Shown: positions 44,497 through 54,976, numbered from the stretch's first letter. The stretch is DNA of 64,000 bases from Qipengyuania atrilutea (GCF_013370205.1 NZ_JABWGV010000001.1:124001-188000), one strand, 5' to 3'. Made by a program: numbers and translations. Notes: generated by a model not told the origin, from the sequence alone.

Positions 44497-46569
44497 ATGA
44501 TCGAGGCAAGGACATTAGCGGCGAGTGCGAGGCGGTGGGCTTTGTTCGTACTGTTCGTGTTCGCAGCCCTGTTCCAATTTCACGCCGCGAACGCGCAGGG
44601 CGAGCGGCCGAACAACATCCGTCTCGAACTGGTGGCCGAGGAGATGCCGAAGCCGGGCGAAACGGTGATGGTCGCGCTGCATTTCCAGCCGGTATCGGAC
44701 GAATGGCACGGCTATTGGTCGAATCCCGGTGACGCGGGTGTGGGCATGATGCTCGACTGGGAATTGCCGCCCGGATGGGAAGCGGGCGAGCCGCAATATC
44801 CGGTTCCGAAGGTGCTGGAGATATCGGGGCTCATCAATCATGTTTACGAGGGCGATTACGCGGTCCTGGTGCCACTAAAGGTATCCTCGACATCGCTTGA
44901 CCCCTCTTCAGCAACCGTGTCGGTCAAGGCCGACTACCTCGCCTGCACCGACCGGATTTGCGTGCCGGAAACCGCTTCGCCGACGTTGCAGTTCGACCGT
45001 GTGGCCGCACCAGAGCAGTTCGCCGGGTGGAGCGCGGCCATCGCGCCGCTGCTGGACAGCACCGCCCGGTTAGAGATGCGTGGCGGGAAGCTGCGCATCG
45101 CCATTCCGCTGCCCGAAGGACTGGCGCTGAACGATCCGCACGTGTTTCTCGCCGAGGACGGTGTGGTCGACTACGGCGTTACGCAGACGTTCGCTCGCGA
45201 GGGGGACGTTCTTGTCGCGGAACTGACGCTGCAGAATGATCCGGCGAGACCGGGTGCTCTCGGCGGCATTCTCTCCTTTGGTGGTGGCGAAGGCGTTCGG
45301 TTCACCGCGGAACGAGGCGAAGTCCCGACCGGCCTCGAACCTTTGCGCTCAAGCGGAACGGACGCGCCCCTGCTGCTGCTGATCCTCGGCGCGCTGGCGG
45401 GCGGCCTCATCCTCAACGTCATGCCCTGCGTGTTTCCGATCCTGAGCCTCAAAGCGATGTCGCTCGTCAAGGCAAGTGTCAGCGAAGGCGCGGCGCGCCA
45501 AGAGGGGCTTGCCTACACTGCGGGCGCTGTTCTGGCGTGCACCGCGCTCGGCGCGCTGCTGCTGATCCTGCGAGCGGGCGGGGAGCAGATCGGCTGGGCC
45601 TTCCAGTTGCAGGAGCCGGGCGTCGTCGCTGCCCTGCTGGTTCTCGCCGCAGTGCTCACCGCCAATTTCGCGGGCGTGTTCGAGCTTCCGACCTTGCCGA
45701 TCCGGCGGGGCGGGGAGCCGCTCGGCGCATTCGTCACCGGCCTGCTCGCTGCCTTCGTCGCGACCCCCTGCACCGGGCCGTTCATGGCGGCGGCGCTTGG
45801 CGCGGCGCTGATCCTGCCGCCGCTGTCTGCGCTTGCGTTGTTCGCGGCGTTGGGTCTTGGACTGGCGCTACCGTTCCTGCTGCTCGGCTTCGTGCCGGCG
45901 CTGCGTAAGCGACTGCCGCGTCCGGGCCCGTGGATGGAGCGATTTCGCCACGCGATGGCGATCCCAATGGGCCTGACCGCTCTCGCGCTCGTTTGGCTGA
46001 CCGTGCGTGTCGCCGGAAAGCCCTTCGCGCTGCTCGCCTTACTGCTGGTGGCTGGCGTGCTGCTGGCGCTCGCGGTTACGGGACGTTTGCAACGCGCAGG
46101 CAAGCTCGCCTGGCCCGCCTTCGGTCTGATTGCCGCGCCCTTTGCGGTCTTCGCCGCATTTGCTTTGCCCGCTGCGCTGGCGGCGCGTGCCGATAGCGAA
46201 AACGACCCCGGCATTCTCGCCGCGCAGCCATTCAGCGAAAGCGCGCTCGCCGAAGCGCGTGCTGCGAACGCGCCGGTGTTCGTTTATTTCACCGCCGACT
46301 GGTGCGTTTCGTGCAAAGTGAACGAAGCTGCGGCGATCGAGCGCGAAGCCACGCGCGAAGCCTTCGAGGAAGCGGGCGTCACGACCATTCGCGGCGACTG
46401 GACTCGCCGCGATCCGGAGATAACCCGCTTTCTGAGCGAGCAGGGAACCGCGGGGGTGCCGCTCTATTTGTGGTATCCCGCTGGCGCTAGCGAACCCGAG
46501 CGCCTGCCGCAGCTTCTGTCGCCTGACTTGCTGCCACGGTTGGCTCGACAGGCTTATCCGACCCGCTGA
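44497..46569 (+). CDS. DsbD-like thiol:disulfide interchange protein
   Basis: A 690-residue inner-membrane electron carrier that moves reducing power from cytoplasmic thioredoxin to the periplasm. A signal segment (about 11-30, ending ANAQG) is followed by an N-terminal periplasmic beta domain containing CTDRICVPE, a central domain of about eight helices with the redox cysteines in VMPCVFPILSLKAMS and VATPCTGPFMAAAL, and a C-terminal thioredoxin domain with TADWCVSCK. All three cysteine pairs needed for the relay are present. Its 3' end overlaps the opposite-strand lipoprotein gene by 83 bp. Confidence 0.92.
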   Translation: MIEARTLAASARRWALFVLFVFAALFQFHAANAQGERPNNIRLELVAEEMPKPGETVMVALHFQPVSDEWHGYWSNPGDAGVGMMLDWELPPGWEAGEPQYPVPKVLEISGLINHVYEGDYAVLVPLKVSSTSLDPSSATVSVKADYLACTDRICVPETASPTLQFDRVAAPEQFAGWSAAIAPLLDSTARLEMRGGKLRIAIPLPEGLALNDPHVFLAEDGVVDYGVTQTFAREGDVLVAELTLQNDPARPGALGGILSFGGGEGVRFTAERGEVPTGLEPLRSSGTDAPLLLLILGALAGGLILNVMPCVFPILSLKAMSLVKASVSEGAARQEGLAYTAGAVLACTALGALLLILRAGGEQIGWAFQLQEPGVVAALLVLAAVLTANFAGVFELPTLPIRRGGEPLGAFVTGLLAAFVATPCTGPFMAAALGAALILPPLSALALFAALGLGLALPFLLLGFVPALRKRLPRPGPWMERFRHAMAIPMGLTALALVWLTVRVAGKPFALLALLLVAGVLLALAVTGRLQRAGKLAWPAFGLIAAPFAVFAAFALPAALAARADSENDPGILAAQPFSESALAEARAANAPVFVYFTADWCVSCKVNEAAAIEREATREAFEEAGVTTIRGDWTRRDPEITRFLSEQGTAGVPLYLWYPAGASEPERLPQLLSPDLLPRLARQAYPTR

Positions 46570-47128
46570 CGGGTTCGGTTTCTTCCACCTCGTCCCGCTG
46601 GCATTCGTCGATGAGTTCGCCGACCATCGGGTTGGCGTTGAGCATGAGCGATCCGCCGCCGGGCACGGTTGCCTCGGTCGTGCGCGGACCGCGGAAGGCT
46701 TCGAGGTTGTAGTCGTTGGCGGGAACCTGTCCCTGCCAGTAGAAGCCTTGCCGCGCGGGTGTCGCATCGACCTTGTAGCGTCCGATATGGCCGTTGCCGA
46801 TAATAGCGATCAGCGCCCTCGCGCCCTCGTCGGTCGGCGTGAAGCGGGTAAGCTCGATTGCCGAGCCGACATCGGTGCGCTTGCAGGCGAGGGCGAACAG
46901 CGGCGGCTCGCCTGGCTTGCCGAAGACGATCCGCTCGCCCTGTTTGGCCTTGGCCCAGATCGCATCTTCCACGTTAGGCGATTCGATCGGCTCGATCAGT
47001 TTGGACGCTTTGGCGGCGACCTCGCCGCGCTCCGCATAGCTGTCGGTCGCGGGGGGATTGCAGGAAGCGACAAGGAAAATCGGGACCGCCAAAGGCAGCA
47101 GCATTCGCAGAGGCGTCACCGTTTCCAT
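46487..47128 (-). CDS. Uncharacterised lipoprotein
   Basis: A 213-residue protein with a lipoprotein signal (LVASC, Cys23). The mature part has a beta-rich look ([33 protein letters not shown]) and a hydrophilic, probably disordered C-terminal tail rich in Glu, Ala and Val. No family recognised with confidence. The start overlaps the end of uvrB by 13 bp, suggesting co-transcription with it. Its last 83 bp lie antisense to the dsbD-like gene, so the disordered tail may be a product of read-through into an overlapping frame. Confidence 0.75.
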   Translation of the reverse strand: METVTPLRMLLPLAVPIFLVASCNPPATDSYAERGEVAAKASKLIEPIESPNVEDAIWAKAKQGERIVFGKPGEPPLFALACKRTDVGSAIELTRFTPTDEGARALIAIIGNGHIGRYKVDATPARQGFYWQGQVPANDYNLEAFRGPRTTEATVPGGGSLMLNANPMVGELIDECQRDEVEETEPVSGSDKPVEPTVAASQATEAAAGARVR

Positions 47129-49302
47129 TTCCTTTGCGTCTTGCCGTAGCGGGTCTTGCGCGTGCCCGGCTTGCCTTCGTTGCTGCGCCCGACAATCGGC
47201 GCTTTCTTCTCGCCTTCGGGCAGGCCGAGCTCGTCGTTTTCGAGCCGCCGGATTTCGTCGCGGAGCCGCCCGGCTTCCTCGAATTCGAGGTTGGCGGCGG
47301 CGTTGCGCATCCGCTTCTCGAGGTCCTCGATATAGCTGCGCAGATTGTGCCCGACGAGGTTGTTGCGCTCGTCATCCCCGGTATCGACCGTGACCCCGTC
47401 GCCCGCCGCCGAATGCGCCACGATATCGGCGATCTGACGCTTGATGGTTTGCGGCGTGATGCCGTGTTCTTCGTTGAACTGGCGCTGCTTTTCGCGCCGC
47501 CGCTCGGTTTCGGCCATGGCGCGTTCCATGCTGCCGGTGATCCGGTCGGCATAAAGAATGACCTTGCCGTCTACGTTACGTGCCGCGCGCCCGATCGTCT
47601 GGATGAGCGAGGTTTCGCTGCGCAGGAAGCCTTCCTTGTCCGCATCGAGAATGCAGACCAGTCCGCACTCGGGAATGTCGAGCCCTTCGCGCAGCAGGTT
47701 GATACCAACCAACACGTCGTAGACACCGAGCCGCAGGTCGCGGATAAGCTCGATGCGCTCGAGCGTTTCCACGTCGGAGTGCATGTAGCGCACCTTCACG
47801 CCCGCCTCGTGCATGAATTCGGTAAGGTCCTCAGCCATGCGCTTCGTCAGCGTAGTGACGAGCGTGCGGTAGCCCTTCTTGGCCGTCTCCTTGCACTCGT
47901 TGATGCAGTCCTGCACCTGATCCTCGACCGGGCGGATTTCGACCGGCGGATCGATGAGGCCGGTGGGCCGGATGACCTGCTCGGCAAAGACACCGCCGGT
48001 CTGTTCGAGCTCCCACCCGCCGGGCGTCGCCGAAACCGCGAAGGTCTGCGGCCTCATCGCGTCCCATTCGTTGAAGCGCAGCGGGCGGTTGTCGATACAG
48101 GACGGCAGGCGGAAGCCGTATTCGGCAAGCGTGATCTTGCGGCGGTGGTCGCCCTTCGACATTGCGCCGATCTGCGGAATCGTCTGGTGGCTCTCGTCGA
48201 CGAACAGCAGCGCATTTTCGGGCAGGTATTCGAACAGCGTGGGCGGCGGTTCGCCCGGAAGCCGTCCGGTCAGGAAGCGCGAGTAATTCTCGATCCCCGC
48301 GCAACTACCGGTCGCCGCGATCATCTCGAGGTCGAAATTGGTGCGCTGCTCCAGCCGCTGGGCTTCGAGGAGCTGGCCCTCCGCGTGCAACTCCTTGAGC
48401 CGCTCTTCCAGCTCGAACTTGATGGCCTGCGTCGCCTGTTTCATCGTCGGACCGGGCGTAACGTAGTGCGAATTCGCATAAACGCGTACCCGGTCGAGCA
48501 CCGAACCCTTCTTGCCCGTCAGCGGATCGAATTCGCTGATTTCCTCAATGTCGTCGCCGAAGAAGCTTATTCGCCAGGCGGTGTCTTCGAGGTGGCTCGG
48601 GAAGAGTTCGAGGTTGTCGCCGCGCACTCGGAAATTGCCGCGCGCGAAGGCGGCATCGTTGCGCTTGTACTGCAAAGCGACGAGCTTGCGAATGAGCTCG
48701 CGCTGATCGACCGTCTCACCCTTCTTGATGTCGAAGATCATCGCCGAGTAGGTCTCGACCGATCCGATGCCGTATAGGCAGGAAACCGAGGCCACGATGA
48801 TGACGTCGTCGCGTTCGAGCAGTGCGCGCGTGGCCGAATGGCGCATCCGGTCGATCGCCTCGTTTACGCTCGATTCTTTCTCGATATAAGTGTCGGAGCG
48901 CGGCACGTAGGCTTCGGGCTGGTAGTAGTCGTAGTAGCTGACGAAATACTCAACCGCGTTGTTGGGGAAGAAGCTTTTGAACTCGCCGTATAGCTGCGCG
49001 GCGAGGATCTTGTTCGGCGCGAGGATCAGGGCGGGGCGCTGCAGTTCCTCGATCACCTTCGCCATTGTGAAGGTCTTGCCGCTACCGGTTACGCCGAGCA
49101 GCGTCTGCGTCTGTTCGCCTTCCAGGGCGGAAGCCACGAGTTCCTTGATCGCGCGCGGCTGATCGCCTGCCGGCATGTATTCGGACACAAGCTCGAAGCG
49201 CTTGCCGCCCATGCTCTTTTCGGGTCGGTCGGGCTTGTGCGGTACGAAATTGCCTGAAGTATCGGGCTCTTCCAGCCCGCGCCTGATTACGAGTTCCGCC
49301 AT
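47116..49302 (-). CDS. uvrB: UvrABC system protein B
   Basis: A 728-residue DNA-repair helicase that loads UvrC at lesions delivered by UvrA. Walker A is [15 protein letters not shown], the beta-hairpin region contains [13 protein letters not shown], Walker B region includes [12 protein letters not shown], and the helicase motifs [14 protein letters not shown] and QTIGRAARN follow. A C-terminal UVR motif ([28 protein letters not shown]) and a basic tail complete it. Slightly longer than the usual 670 residues because of N- and C-terminal extensions. Confidence 0.98.
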   Translation of the reverse strand: MAELVIRRGLEEPDTSGNFVPHKPDRPEKSMGGKRFELVSEYMPAGDQPRAIKELVASALEGEQTQTLLGVTGSGKTFTMAKVIEELQRPALILAPNKILAAQLYGEFKSFFPNNAVEYFVSYYDYYQPEAYVPRSDTYIEKESSVNEAIDRMRHSATRALLERDDVIIVASVSCLYGIGSVETYSAMIFDIKKGETVDQRELIRKLVALQYKRNDAAFARGNFRVRGDNLELFPSHLEDTAWRISFFGDDIEEISEFDPLTGKKGSVLDRVRVYANSHYVTPGPTMKQATQAIKFELEERLKELHAEGQLLEAQRLEQRTNFDLEMIAATGSCAGIENYSRFLTGRLPGEPPPTLFEYLPENALLFVDESHQTIPQIGAMSKGDHRRKITLAEYGFRLPSCIDNRPLRFNEWDAMRPQTFAVSATPGGWELEQTGGVFAEQVIRPTGLIDPPVEIRPVEDQVQDCINECKETAKKGYRTLVTTLTKRMAEDLTEFMHEAGVKVRYMHSDVETLERIELIRDLRLGVYDVLVGINLLREGLDIPECGLVCILDADKEGFLRSETSLIQTIGRAARNVDGKVILYADRITGSMERAMAETERRREKQRQFNEEHGITPQTIKRQIADIVAHSAAGDGVTVDTGDDERNNLVGHNLRSYIEDLEKRMRNAAANLEFEEAGRLRDEIRRLENDELGLPEGEKKAPIVGRSNEGKPGTRKTRYGKTQRKWKR

Positions 49303-49426
49303 GCGCGGCTATATGGGCGTTTGCAGCCTGCCCCGCAATGGATACGCGCTAGCGCTGCGGCGGTGACAGGATTTGGCCCCGCTGCTAGCTGCCGCGCCGA
49401 ATTACCCGCATTTTATGGAGAACACG

Positions 49427-49984
49427 ATGCGCCTTTCCCTCATCACCCCTGCCGTTGCCGCGCTGGCGCTTGCCGCCTGCGGCGGGGGAGACGACAATTC
49501 GGTCGCGATGGAAAGCGAAGAAGGTCTTACGGCGCAGCAGCTCGAAGGGGCGAATGCGGCCATGGTGAAGCCGGAGCCGGGCCTGTACCGGGCCGAAGTC
49601 CAGCTGCTCGACGTCGACATCCCCGGACTTCCGCCGGAGCAGGTTGAGGCGATGAAGGGAATGTTCGCCGACCAGTCAAATACGGCGACGCAGTATTGCC
49701 TCACGCCGGAGCAAGCCGAGAAGGGGTTCGAGGAGCTCGCAAAAAGCTCGCAAAACACCGACTGCAAGGTGCAGAAATTCAACGCCGACGCGCGCGGTGT
49801 CATCGATGCGTCGATGACGTGCCGCAACGGGGAAGGCGAGGCGAAGATGGAGTTGAGCGGGCAGGGCACGCCGACCACGCTGAAACTCACGATGGAGATG
49901 AGCCAGGAGATGACGGCCGTCGGTCCGGCATCCATGACCATGCGCATCGATCAGGAGCGGATCGGAGAATGTCCGGCAGGCTGA
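49427..49984 (+). CDS. DUF3617-like lipoprotein
   Basis: A 185-residue lipoprotein: signal then ALAAC (Cys18). The mature domain begins PEPGLYRAEVQLLDVDIPGLPPEQ and has four cysteines in a pattern seen in proteins of the DUF3617 type, common in sphingomonads (QYCLTPEQAEKG, NTDCKVQ, MTCRNGEGEA, IGECPAG). Function unknown. The ATG at 49427 has GGAG 6 bp upstream; an ATG at 49415 would overlap that ribosome site. It is divergent from uvrB. Confidence 0.82.
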   Translation: MRLSLITPAVAALALAACGGGDDNSVAMESEEGLTAQQLEGANAAMVKPEPGLYRAEVQLLDVDIPGLPPEQVEAMKGMFADQSNTATQYCLTPEQAEKGFEELAKSSQNTDCKVQKFNADARGVIDASMTCRNGEGEAKMELSGQGTPTTLKLTMEMSQEMTAVGPASMTMRIDQERIGECPAG

Positions 49985-50022
49985 GAAGCCGCTTCACGGT
50001 CCGTTCAATAGGCCGTACCTAA

Positions 50023-50814
50023 ATGGCCGTTATGACCGATGGCGCACAATCCGGGGGTTCGGGCGAGGGGCAGACAGGCTCGGGCGCGATCGCCGAACTC
50101 ACGCGCCGCGTGGCGCTGGCCCGCGAACCGGCTGTGACCGACGCGAAGGGACCGCGGCGCCGCCTGTTCGCGGCTGAGCTTTCGCACCTACTCGAACCGA
50201 TTAAGCGCCCCTTCCGCTCGATCAGGGTCACGCCGGCGCAGCAGCCGAAGATGGTCATGCTGCTGCCCGGCTTCGCCACCCATCCGGTGCGGATGAAATA
50301 CATGGCGCAGCAGCTCGAGAAGGCGGGGCACGAGGTCAAGCGCTGGGGTCTCGGCTTCAACTGGGGCGCGACGACGGAAAAGCTCGAAGCCGTCGAGAAG
50401 CGGCTCGTCGCGATCCATGAGGACCGCGGCTGTTCCGTCGTTTTGGTCGGCTGGAGCCTCGGCGGTCTGTTCGCCCGCGAACTTGCGAAGCGGCATCCCG
50501 AGGCGGTCGAGAAGGTCATCACGCTCGGAACGCCGTTCTCGGGCGACATGCGCGCCAACAACGCATGGCGCATCTATCAGGCGGTCGCCGGCTACAGCAT
50601 CGACAATCCGCCGGTCGAAAGCGCGATCGCCGAAAAACCTCCTGTCCCCACCATCGCCATCTGGAGCCCGCGCGACGGGGTGATCTCGCCGCGCTCGGCC
50701 TGCGGCAAACCGCACGAGCGCGACCGCGCCATTGCTCTACGCTGCTCGCATATCGGCTTCGTGCAGACAAAGGAGTCCATCGAAGCCGTTCTCGGGGAAC
50801 TGGACGCGCGATAA
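50023..50814 (+). CDS. Alpha/beta hydrolase
   Basis: A 263-residue hydrolase. The nucleophile elbow is VGWSLGG (Ser145), with Asp218 in SPRDGVISP and His243 in CSHIGFV completing a plausible triad. The start of the fold is VMLLPGFATHPVRMKYMAQQL. No signal peptide. The pattern resembles lipase-like or alpha/beta hydrolases without a known substrate. It lies 84 bp upstream of the Anbu operon on the same strand and may be part of that unit, although similar genes also occur separately. Confidence 0.85.
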   Translation: MAVMTDGAQSGGSGEGQTGSGAIAELTRRVALAREPAVTDAKGPRRRLFAAELSHLLEPIKRPFRSIRVTPAQQPKMVMLLPGFATHPVRMKYMAQQLEKAGHEVKRWGLGFNWGATTEKLEAVEKRLVAIHEDRGCSVVLVGWSLGGLFARELAKRHPEAVEKVITLGTPFSGDMRANNAWRIYQAVAGYSIDNPPVESAIAEKPPVPTIAIWSPRDGVISPRSACGKPHERDRAIALRCSHIGFVQTKESIEAVLGELDAR

Positions 50815-50898
50815 ACCTTTATTGATCTGAGGGGACCGCGTCCGCTTGCGGCGCAATTGCACACCGAACGCGGCGAACTATCCACAATGCGGGGGCAC

Positions 50899-52326
50899 AT
50901 GAACGAATCCAGCGAGAACTTCGATGAAATGCAAGCTGGGGACGGCACGGTTCGCAAGGCGTACGAGGACTACAATACCTGGTATCAGGCGCAGGACGCG
51001 CGCTTCCTGAAGCGCAAGCACAAGGACGCCGAACATAGCTTCCGGCGCACCGGAATTACCTTCAACGTCTACGGTGAGGACGAGGCGGAAGAGCGGCTCA
51101 TCCCCTTCGACATGGTTCCGCGCATCATCGATGCGAACGAATGGCGCAAGGTCAGCCGCGGGATCGAGCAACGGGTGAGCGCGCTCAACGCCTTCATGCA
51201 CGATCTCTATCACCGGCAGGAAATCGTTCGTGCAGGACGTCTGCCCGAAAGCATCCTGCGCAATAACGATGCCTGGCTGCCGCACATGGTCGGCTTCACC
51301 CCGCCGGGCGGCGTCTATACGCACATAGTCGGCATCGATCTGGTGCGCACCGGTCCGGACGAGTTCTTCGTGCTGGAAGACAATGCGCGCACCCCGTCGG
51401 GCGTATCCTACATGCTCGAAAACCGCGAAACCATGATGCAGATGTTTCCGGAGCTGTTCATGCAGGTGGGCATCGAGGAGGTGTCGAACTACCCGCGCCG
51501 TCTCGCGAAGAGCCTGGCGGCCTGCGCGCCGAAGATGACCGAGGGCCGGCCGACCGTCGCCGTTCTGACGCCCGGTATCTACAACAGCGCCTATTTCGAG
51601 CATGCCTTCCTCGCCGACCAGATGGGTGCAGAACTGGTCGAGGGAACGGATTTGCGGGTCGTCGATGGCCGCGTCGCGATGCGGACCACGCATGGCTACA
51701 AGCCGGTCGACGTGATCTACCGGCGGGTGGATGACGAATATCTCGATCCGCTTACCTTCAATCCCGACAGCGTCCTCGGCGTGCCGGGCATCATGGACGT
51801 GTACCGCTCCGGCGGCATTACGATCGCCAACGCGCCGGGCACCGGCGTCGCCGACGACAAGGCGATCTATTCCTTCATGCCGGAAATCGTCGAATTCTAT
51901 ACCGGCGAGAAGCCGCTGCTCCCCAATGTCCAGACGTTCCGCTGCAGCGAAGAGGAAGACCGCAAATACGTGCTCGACAACCTCGAAGAACTGGTGGTGA
52001 AAGAAGTTCACGGTTCGGGCGGCTACGGAATGTTGATCGGCCCCGCGGCAACCAGGGCGGAGATCGAGGAGTTTCGCAAGAAGCTCGAAGCGAAGCCCGA
52101 CGGCTACATCGCGCAGCCCACCCTGTCGCTGTCGACCTGCCCGATCTTCACCAAGAAGGGGCTTGCGCCGCGGCATGTAGACCTCCGTCCCTTCGTGCTC
52201 GTCTCGCCCGACAATATCGAAATCACGCCCGGCGGCCTGACGCGCGTGGCGCTCAAGAAGGGCTCGCTCGTCGTTAACTCCAGCCAGGGGGGTGGCACCA
52301 AGGATACCTGGGTGCTGAAGGACTGA
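50899..52326 (+). CDS. Circularly permuted ATP-grasp protein of the Anbu operon
   Basis: A 475-residue protein of the circularly permuted ATP-grasp type (formerly DUF404/DUF407). Conserved blocks include RTGITFNVYG, IPFDMVPRII, RGIEQRVSALNAFMHDLY, FVLEDNARTPSGVSYMLENR and EELVVKEVHGSGGYGML. ATP-grasp enzymes form amide bonds through acyl-phosphate intermediates, so a peptide-ligase role is likely, with unknown substrates. Starts at 50887 and 50899 are both possible; the latter has a G-rich ribosome site. The alpha-E gene follows after 34 bp, with transglutaminase and Anbu downstream. Confidence 0.94.
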   Translation: MNESSENFDEMQAGDGTVRKAYEDYNTWYQAQDARFLKRKHKDAEHSFRRTGITFNVYGEDEAEERLIPFDMVPRIIDANEWRKVSRGIEQRVSALNAFMHDLYHRQEIVRAGRLPESILRNNDAWLPHMVGFTPPGGVYTHIVGIDLVRTGPDEFFVLEDNARTPSGVSYMLENRETMMQMFPELFMQVGIEEVSNYPRRLAKSLAACAPKMTEGRPTVAVLTPGIYNSAYFEHAFLADQMGAELVEGTDLRVVDGRVAMRTTHGYKPVDVIYRRVDDEYLDPLTFNPDSVLGVPGIMDVYRSGGITIANAPGTGVADDKAIYSFMPEIVEFYTGEKPLLPNVQTFRCSEEEDRKYVLDNLEELVVKEVHGSGGYGMLIGPAATRAEIEEFRKKLEAKPDGYIAQPTLSLSTCPIFTKKGLAPRHVDLRPFVLVSPDNIEITPGGLTRVALKKGSLVVNSSQGGGTKDTWVLKD

Positions 52327-52360
52327 TGCGGATACGGCAAACCATTTTCGGAGGCGCTTC

Positions 52361-53305
52361 ATGCTAGGCCGCACGGCGAACGGATTGTTCTGGATGTTCC
52401 GCTATCTCGAGCGGGCCGTAAACATGGCCCGGCTACTCGATGCAGGTCTGCGCATCGCATTGACGCGCGACATCGTGAGCGCGGAAGACGAGTGGCGTTC
52501 GGTCATCGCGGCCGCCGGCCAGCGCGAAGCGTTCGAGCAGAAGCACGGAACCTACACCGGGATGCAGGCGTGGAACTTCATTCTGCGCGACCGCGACAAC
52601 CCGGCCTCGATCATCAACATGTTCGAACAGACGCGGACGAACGCCCGCCTCGCCCGTAACGCCATCAGCAGCGAGCTGTGGGAAGCGATCAACGACAACT
52701 GGATGCAGATCAGCGCGATCATGGCGAAGCCGGTCGGGCAAGGCAGCGTCAACGAAGCGGTGACGCTGATCCGAAGTGCCGGTACGCTTGCGCATGGCGC
52801 CATGCTCGGCACGATGCTGCGCGACGAAGGCTTTCATTTCGCGCGCGCGGGCACTTACGTCGAGCGGGCGGACAGCATCGCTCGCATTCTCGACATCAAG
52901 TATTACCTCCTGCTTCCCTCGCTCTCTTACGTCGGGTCGAGCCTCGATACGGGCCAGTGGGACCAGGTATTACGTTCCGTTTCGGGCGACCGTGCGTACC
53001 GATCGCTCCATGCAGGTCAGGTCGATGCGCGCGGTATCGTCGAATTCCTTGTTCTGGACGACCGATTCCCGCGCAGTCTCGCGTTCTGCCATTCGGCGCT
53101 GCGCGACGAATTGTCTGCGCTGGCGCGCCTCCACGGCAGCGAGGGCGAGAGCAATGCCTTGATGCGGCGGGCCGACACGCGCCTCTCGGACCTCACGATC
53201 GAGGATGTCTTCGACCAAGGGCTGCACGAATTTCTCATCGAGTTCGCTGGAACCAATGCCGCGATCGGCCAAGCCATCGCCAGCGATTACCGTTTCCTTT
53301 CCTAA
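52361..53305 (+). CDS. Alpha-E domain protein
   Basis: A 314-residue all-helical protein of the alpha-E (DUF403) family, opening with MLGRTANGLFWMFRYLERAVNMARLLDAG. A second hallmark is GTYVERADSIARILDIKYYLLLPS. Acidic residues conserved in the helices could bind metal, but the biochemical activity of the family is not established. It almost always sits beside the permuted ATP-grasp gene, as here, suggesting the two act together. A CGGAGG ribosome site precedes the ATG. Confidence 0.93.
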   Translation: MLGRTANGLFWMFRYLERAVNMARLLDAGLRIALTRDIVSAEDEWRSVIAAAGQREAFEQKHGTYTGMQAWNFILRDRDNPASIINMFEQTRTNARLARNAISSELWEAINDNWMQISAIMAKPVGQGSVNEAVTLIRSAGTLAHGAMLGTMLRDEGFHFARAGTYVERADSIARILDIKYYLLLPSLSYVGSSLDTGQWDQVLRSVSGDRAYRSLHAGQVDARGIVEFLVLDDRFPRSLAFCHSALRDELSALARLHGSEGESNALMRRADTRLSDLTIEDVFDQGLHEFLIEFAGTNAAIGQAIASDYRFLS

Positions 53306-53326
53306 GCAAACCGTCAGGCTAGACCC

Positions 53327-54142
53327 ATGCGCCTCTCCATCCGCCACACGACCCGCTACCAGTTCGACGATCCGGTCGTTCATGCGCTGCAACGCCTGCG
53401 CCTGACGCCAAAGACGACGCAGGGGCAGGAAATCCTCGACTGGAAGATGGACTACACGCACGCGCACGAGGAACTGCACTACGAGGACCAGCACCATAAC
53501 CCGACCGTTCTCGTCGCGGTGGAAGAAGGGGCACAGGAAGTCGTCGTCGAGTGCCGCGGCATGGTCGACACGCAGGACAATGCCGGTGTGATCGGCCGCC
53601 ATTCCGGCCACCTGCCGCTTTGGAGCTTCCTCGGTCAGACGCGGCTCACTAGGCCGGGCGACAAGATCAGCGCGATGGTAGAGGAAGCAGCGCGCGACAG
53701 CAGCGATACGGTCGGGCAATTGCACGCATTGTCCTCGAAAATCCGCGACCGGGTCGAATACAAGGTCGGCTCGACCAAGGTCGATACGAGCGCCGAGCAG
53801 GCCATGGGATCGGCCGCCGGTGTGTGCCAAGATCACGCGCATATCTTTATCGGAGCCGCGCGGATGAGGGGCGTGCCTGCCCGCTACGTCAGCGGCTACC
53901 TCATGATGAACGACCGGATCGAGCAGGAAGCGACGCACGCCTGGGCCGAAGCCTTCGTCGAGGGACTCGGCTGGGTCGGGTTCGACATTTCGAACGGTAT
54001 CAGTCCCGACGAACGTTACGTTCGCGTGGCGACCGGACGCGACTACCGCGATGCGGCACCGATCACGGGCATCAGTTTCGGCTCTTCCGCACAGCATCTT
54101 CATGTGGACGTGGCGGTTGAACAGCAGCAGATTGAACAATAA
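53327..54142 (+). CDS. Transglutaminase-like cysteine protease of the Anbu operon
   Basis: A 271-residue protein with a bacterial transglutaminase-like N-terminal domain (RHTTRYQFDDPVVHALQRLRL) and a papain-like catalytic core: Cys167 in GVCQDHAHIF, His204 in EATHAWAEAF and Asp220 in VGFDISNG. Such proteins act as peptidases or amide-exchange enzymes. It begins 21 bp after the alpha-E gene. In Anbu operons this enzyme could modify or cut the product made by the ATP-grasp protein (inference). The C-terminus ends in a Gln-rich stretch (VEQQQIEQ). Confidence 0.93.
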   Translation: MRLSIRHTTRYQFDDPVVHALQRLRLTPKTTQGQEILDWKMDYTHAHEELHYEDQHHNPTVLVAVEEGAQEVVVECRGMVDTQDNAGVIGRHSGHLPLWSFLGQTRLTRPGDKISAMVEEAARDSSDTVGQLHALSSKIRDRVEYKVGSTKVDTSAEQAMGSAAGVCQDHAHIFIGAARMRGVPARYVSGYLMMNDRIEQEATHAWAEAFVEGLGWVGFDISNGISPDERYVRVATGRDYRDAAPITGISFGSSAQHLHVDVAVEQQQIEQ

Positions 54143-54223
54143 GCCCGCACTATTGCTTGAAGGCGCTGCGCAGAGGCGCACAGCCACACGGGAGAAGCGG
54201 CCGGTAGCCGCCAAAGGACGATA

Positions 54224-54976
54224 ATGACATATTGCGTGGGAATGATGATCGAGCGCGGCCTCGTGCTGATGAGCGATACGCGGACCAATTCGGGCGTCGA
54301 CAATATCTCCGTCTTTCGCAAGATGTTTCACTGGTGCGTGCCGGGCGAGCGGATTATCACGGTGATGACGGCAGGCAATCTGGCGACCACGCAGGCGGTC
54401 GTGAGCCAACTGGAAGAGCGGACGAAAACACCCGACCAGCGCGATAATTCCCTGAAGAGCGCGCCGACCATGTTTCAGGTCGCGACCGAGATCGGCAAGC
54501 TGCTGCGCACCACCGTCAGCGAGCGGCAGGAAGCGAACAACATGCGCTCCAAGTTCACCGCTTCGATCATCGTCGCCGGACAGATCAGGGGAATGGAGCC
54601 GCGCCTTTTTATGGTCTACCCTGAAGGCAACTTCATCGAGGCAGGACTGGAGACGCCGTTCTTCCAAATCGGAGAGACGAAGTACGGGCGGCCGATCATC
54701 ATTCGCGGGTACGACCGCGAAATGAGCCTCGAGGACGCGGTGAAGCTGTTGATGGTATCGTTCGATTCGACCCTGAAGGCGAACCTTTCGGTCGGGCTTC
54801 CGCTCGATCTGATGGTAATCAAGCGCGATGCATTCAAGCCTTCGTTCGAGCGGCGGATCATGCACGACGATCCCTATTTCAACGCGATCTCGACCGGTTG
54901 GGGCGAGGCGCTGAAAGCGGCGTTCCATTCGTTGCCCGACTACAGCTTCTACCAGCCGAACGAGGACGTGCGCTGA
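54224..54976 (+). CDS. Anbu proteasome-like peptidase (ancestral beta subunit)
   Basis: A 250-residue Ntn-hydrolase related to HslV and 20S proteasome beta subunits. Translation starts MTYCVGMMIERG: after Met removal, Thr1 would be the catalytic nucleophile, with Asp17 (MSDTRTN) and Lys32 (VFRKMF) at the conserved active-site positions. No propeptide is encoded, as expected for Anbu. Purified Anbu proteins from other bacteria assemble into open spiral oligomers; their substrate is debated. An AAAGGA ribosome site lies 6 bp before the ATG. The gene ends the operon; a transcription factor gene starts 150 bp later. Confidence 0.94.
   Translation: MTYCVGMMIERGLVLMSDTRTNSGVDNISVFRKMFHWCVPGERIITVMTAGNLATTQAVVSQLEERTKTPDQRDNSLKSAPTMFQVATEIGKLLRTTVSERQEANNMRSKFTASIIVAGQIRGMEPRLFMVYPEGNFIEAGLETPFFQIGETKYGRPIIIRGYDREMSLEDAVKLLMVSFDSTLKANLSVGLPLDLMVIKRDAFKPSFERRIMHDDPYFNAISTGWGEALKAAFHSLPDYSFYQPNEDVR

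Noticed and set aside
47134-48777. 547-codon open frame antisense to uvrB
   Set aside because: uvrB is unmistakable on the minus strand; this frame has no motif.
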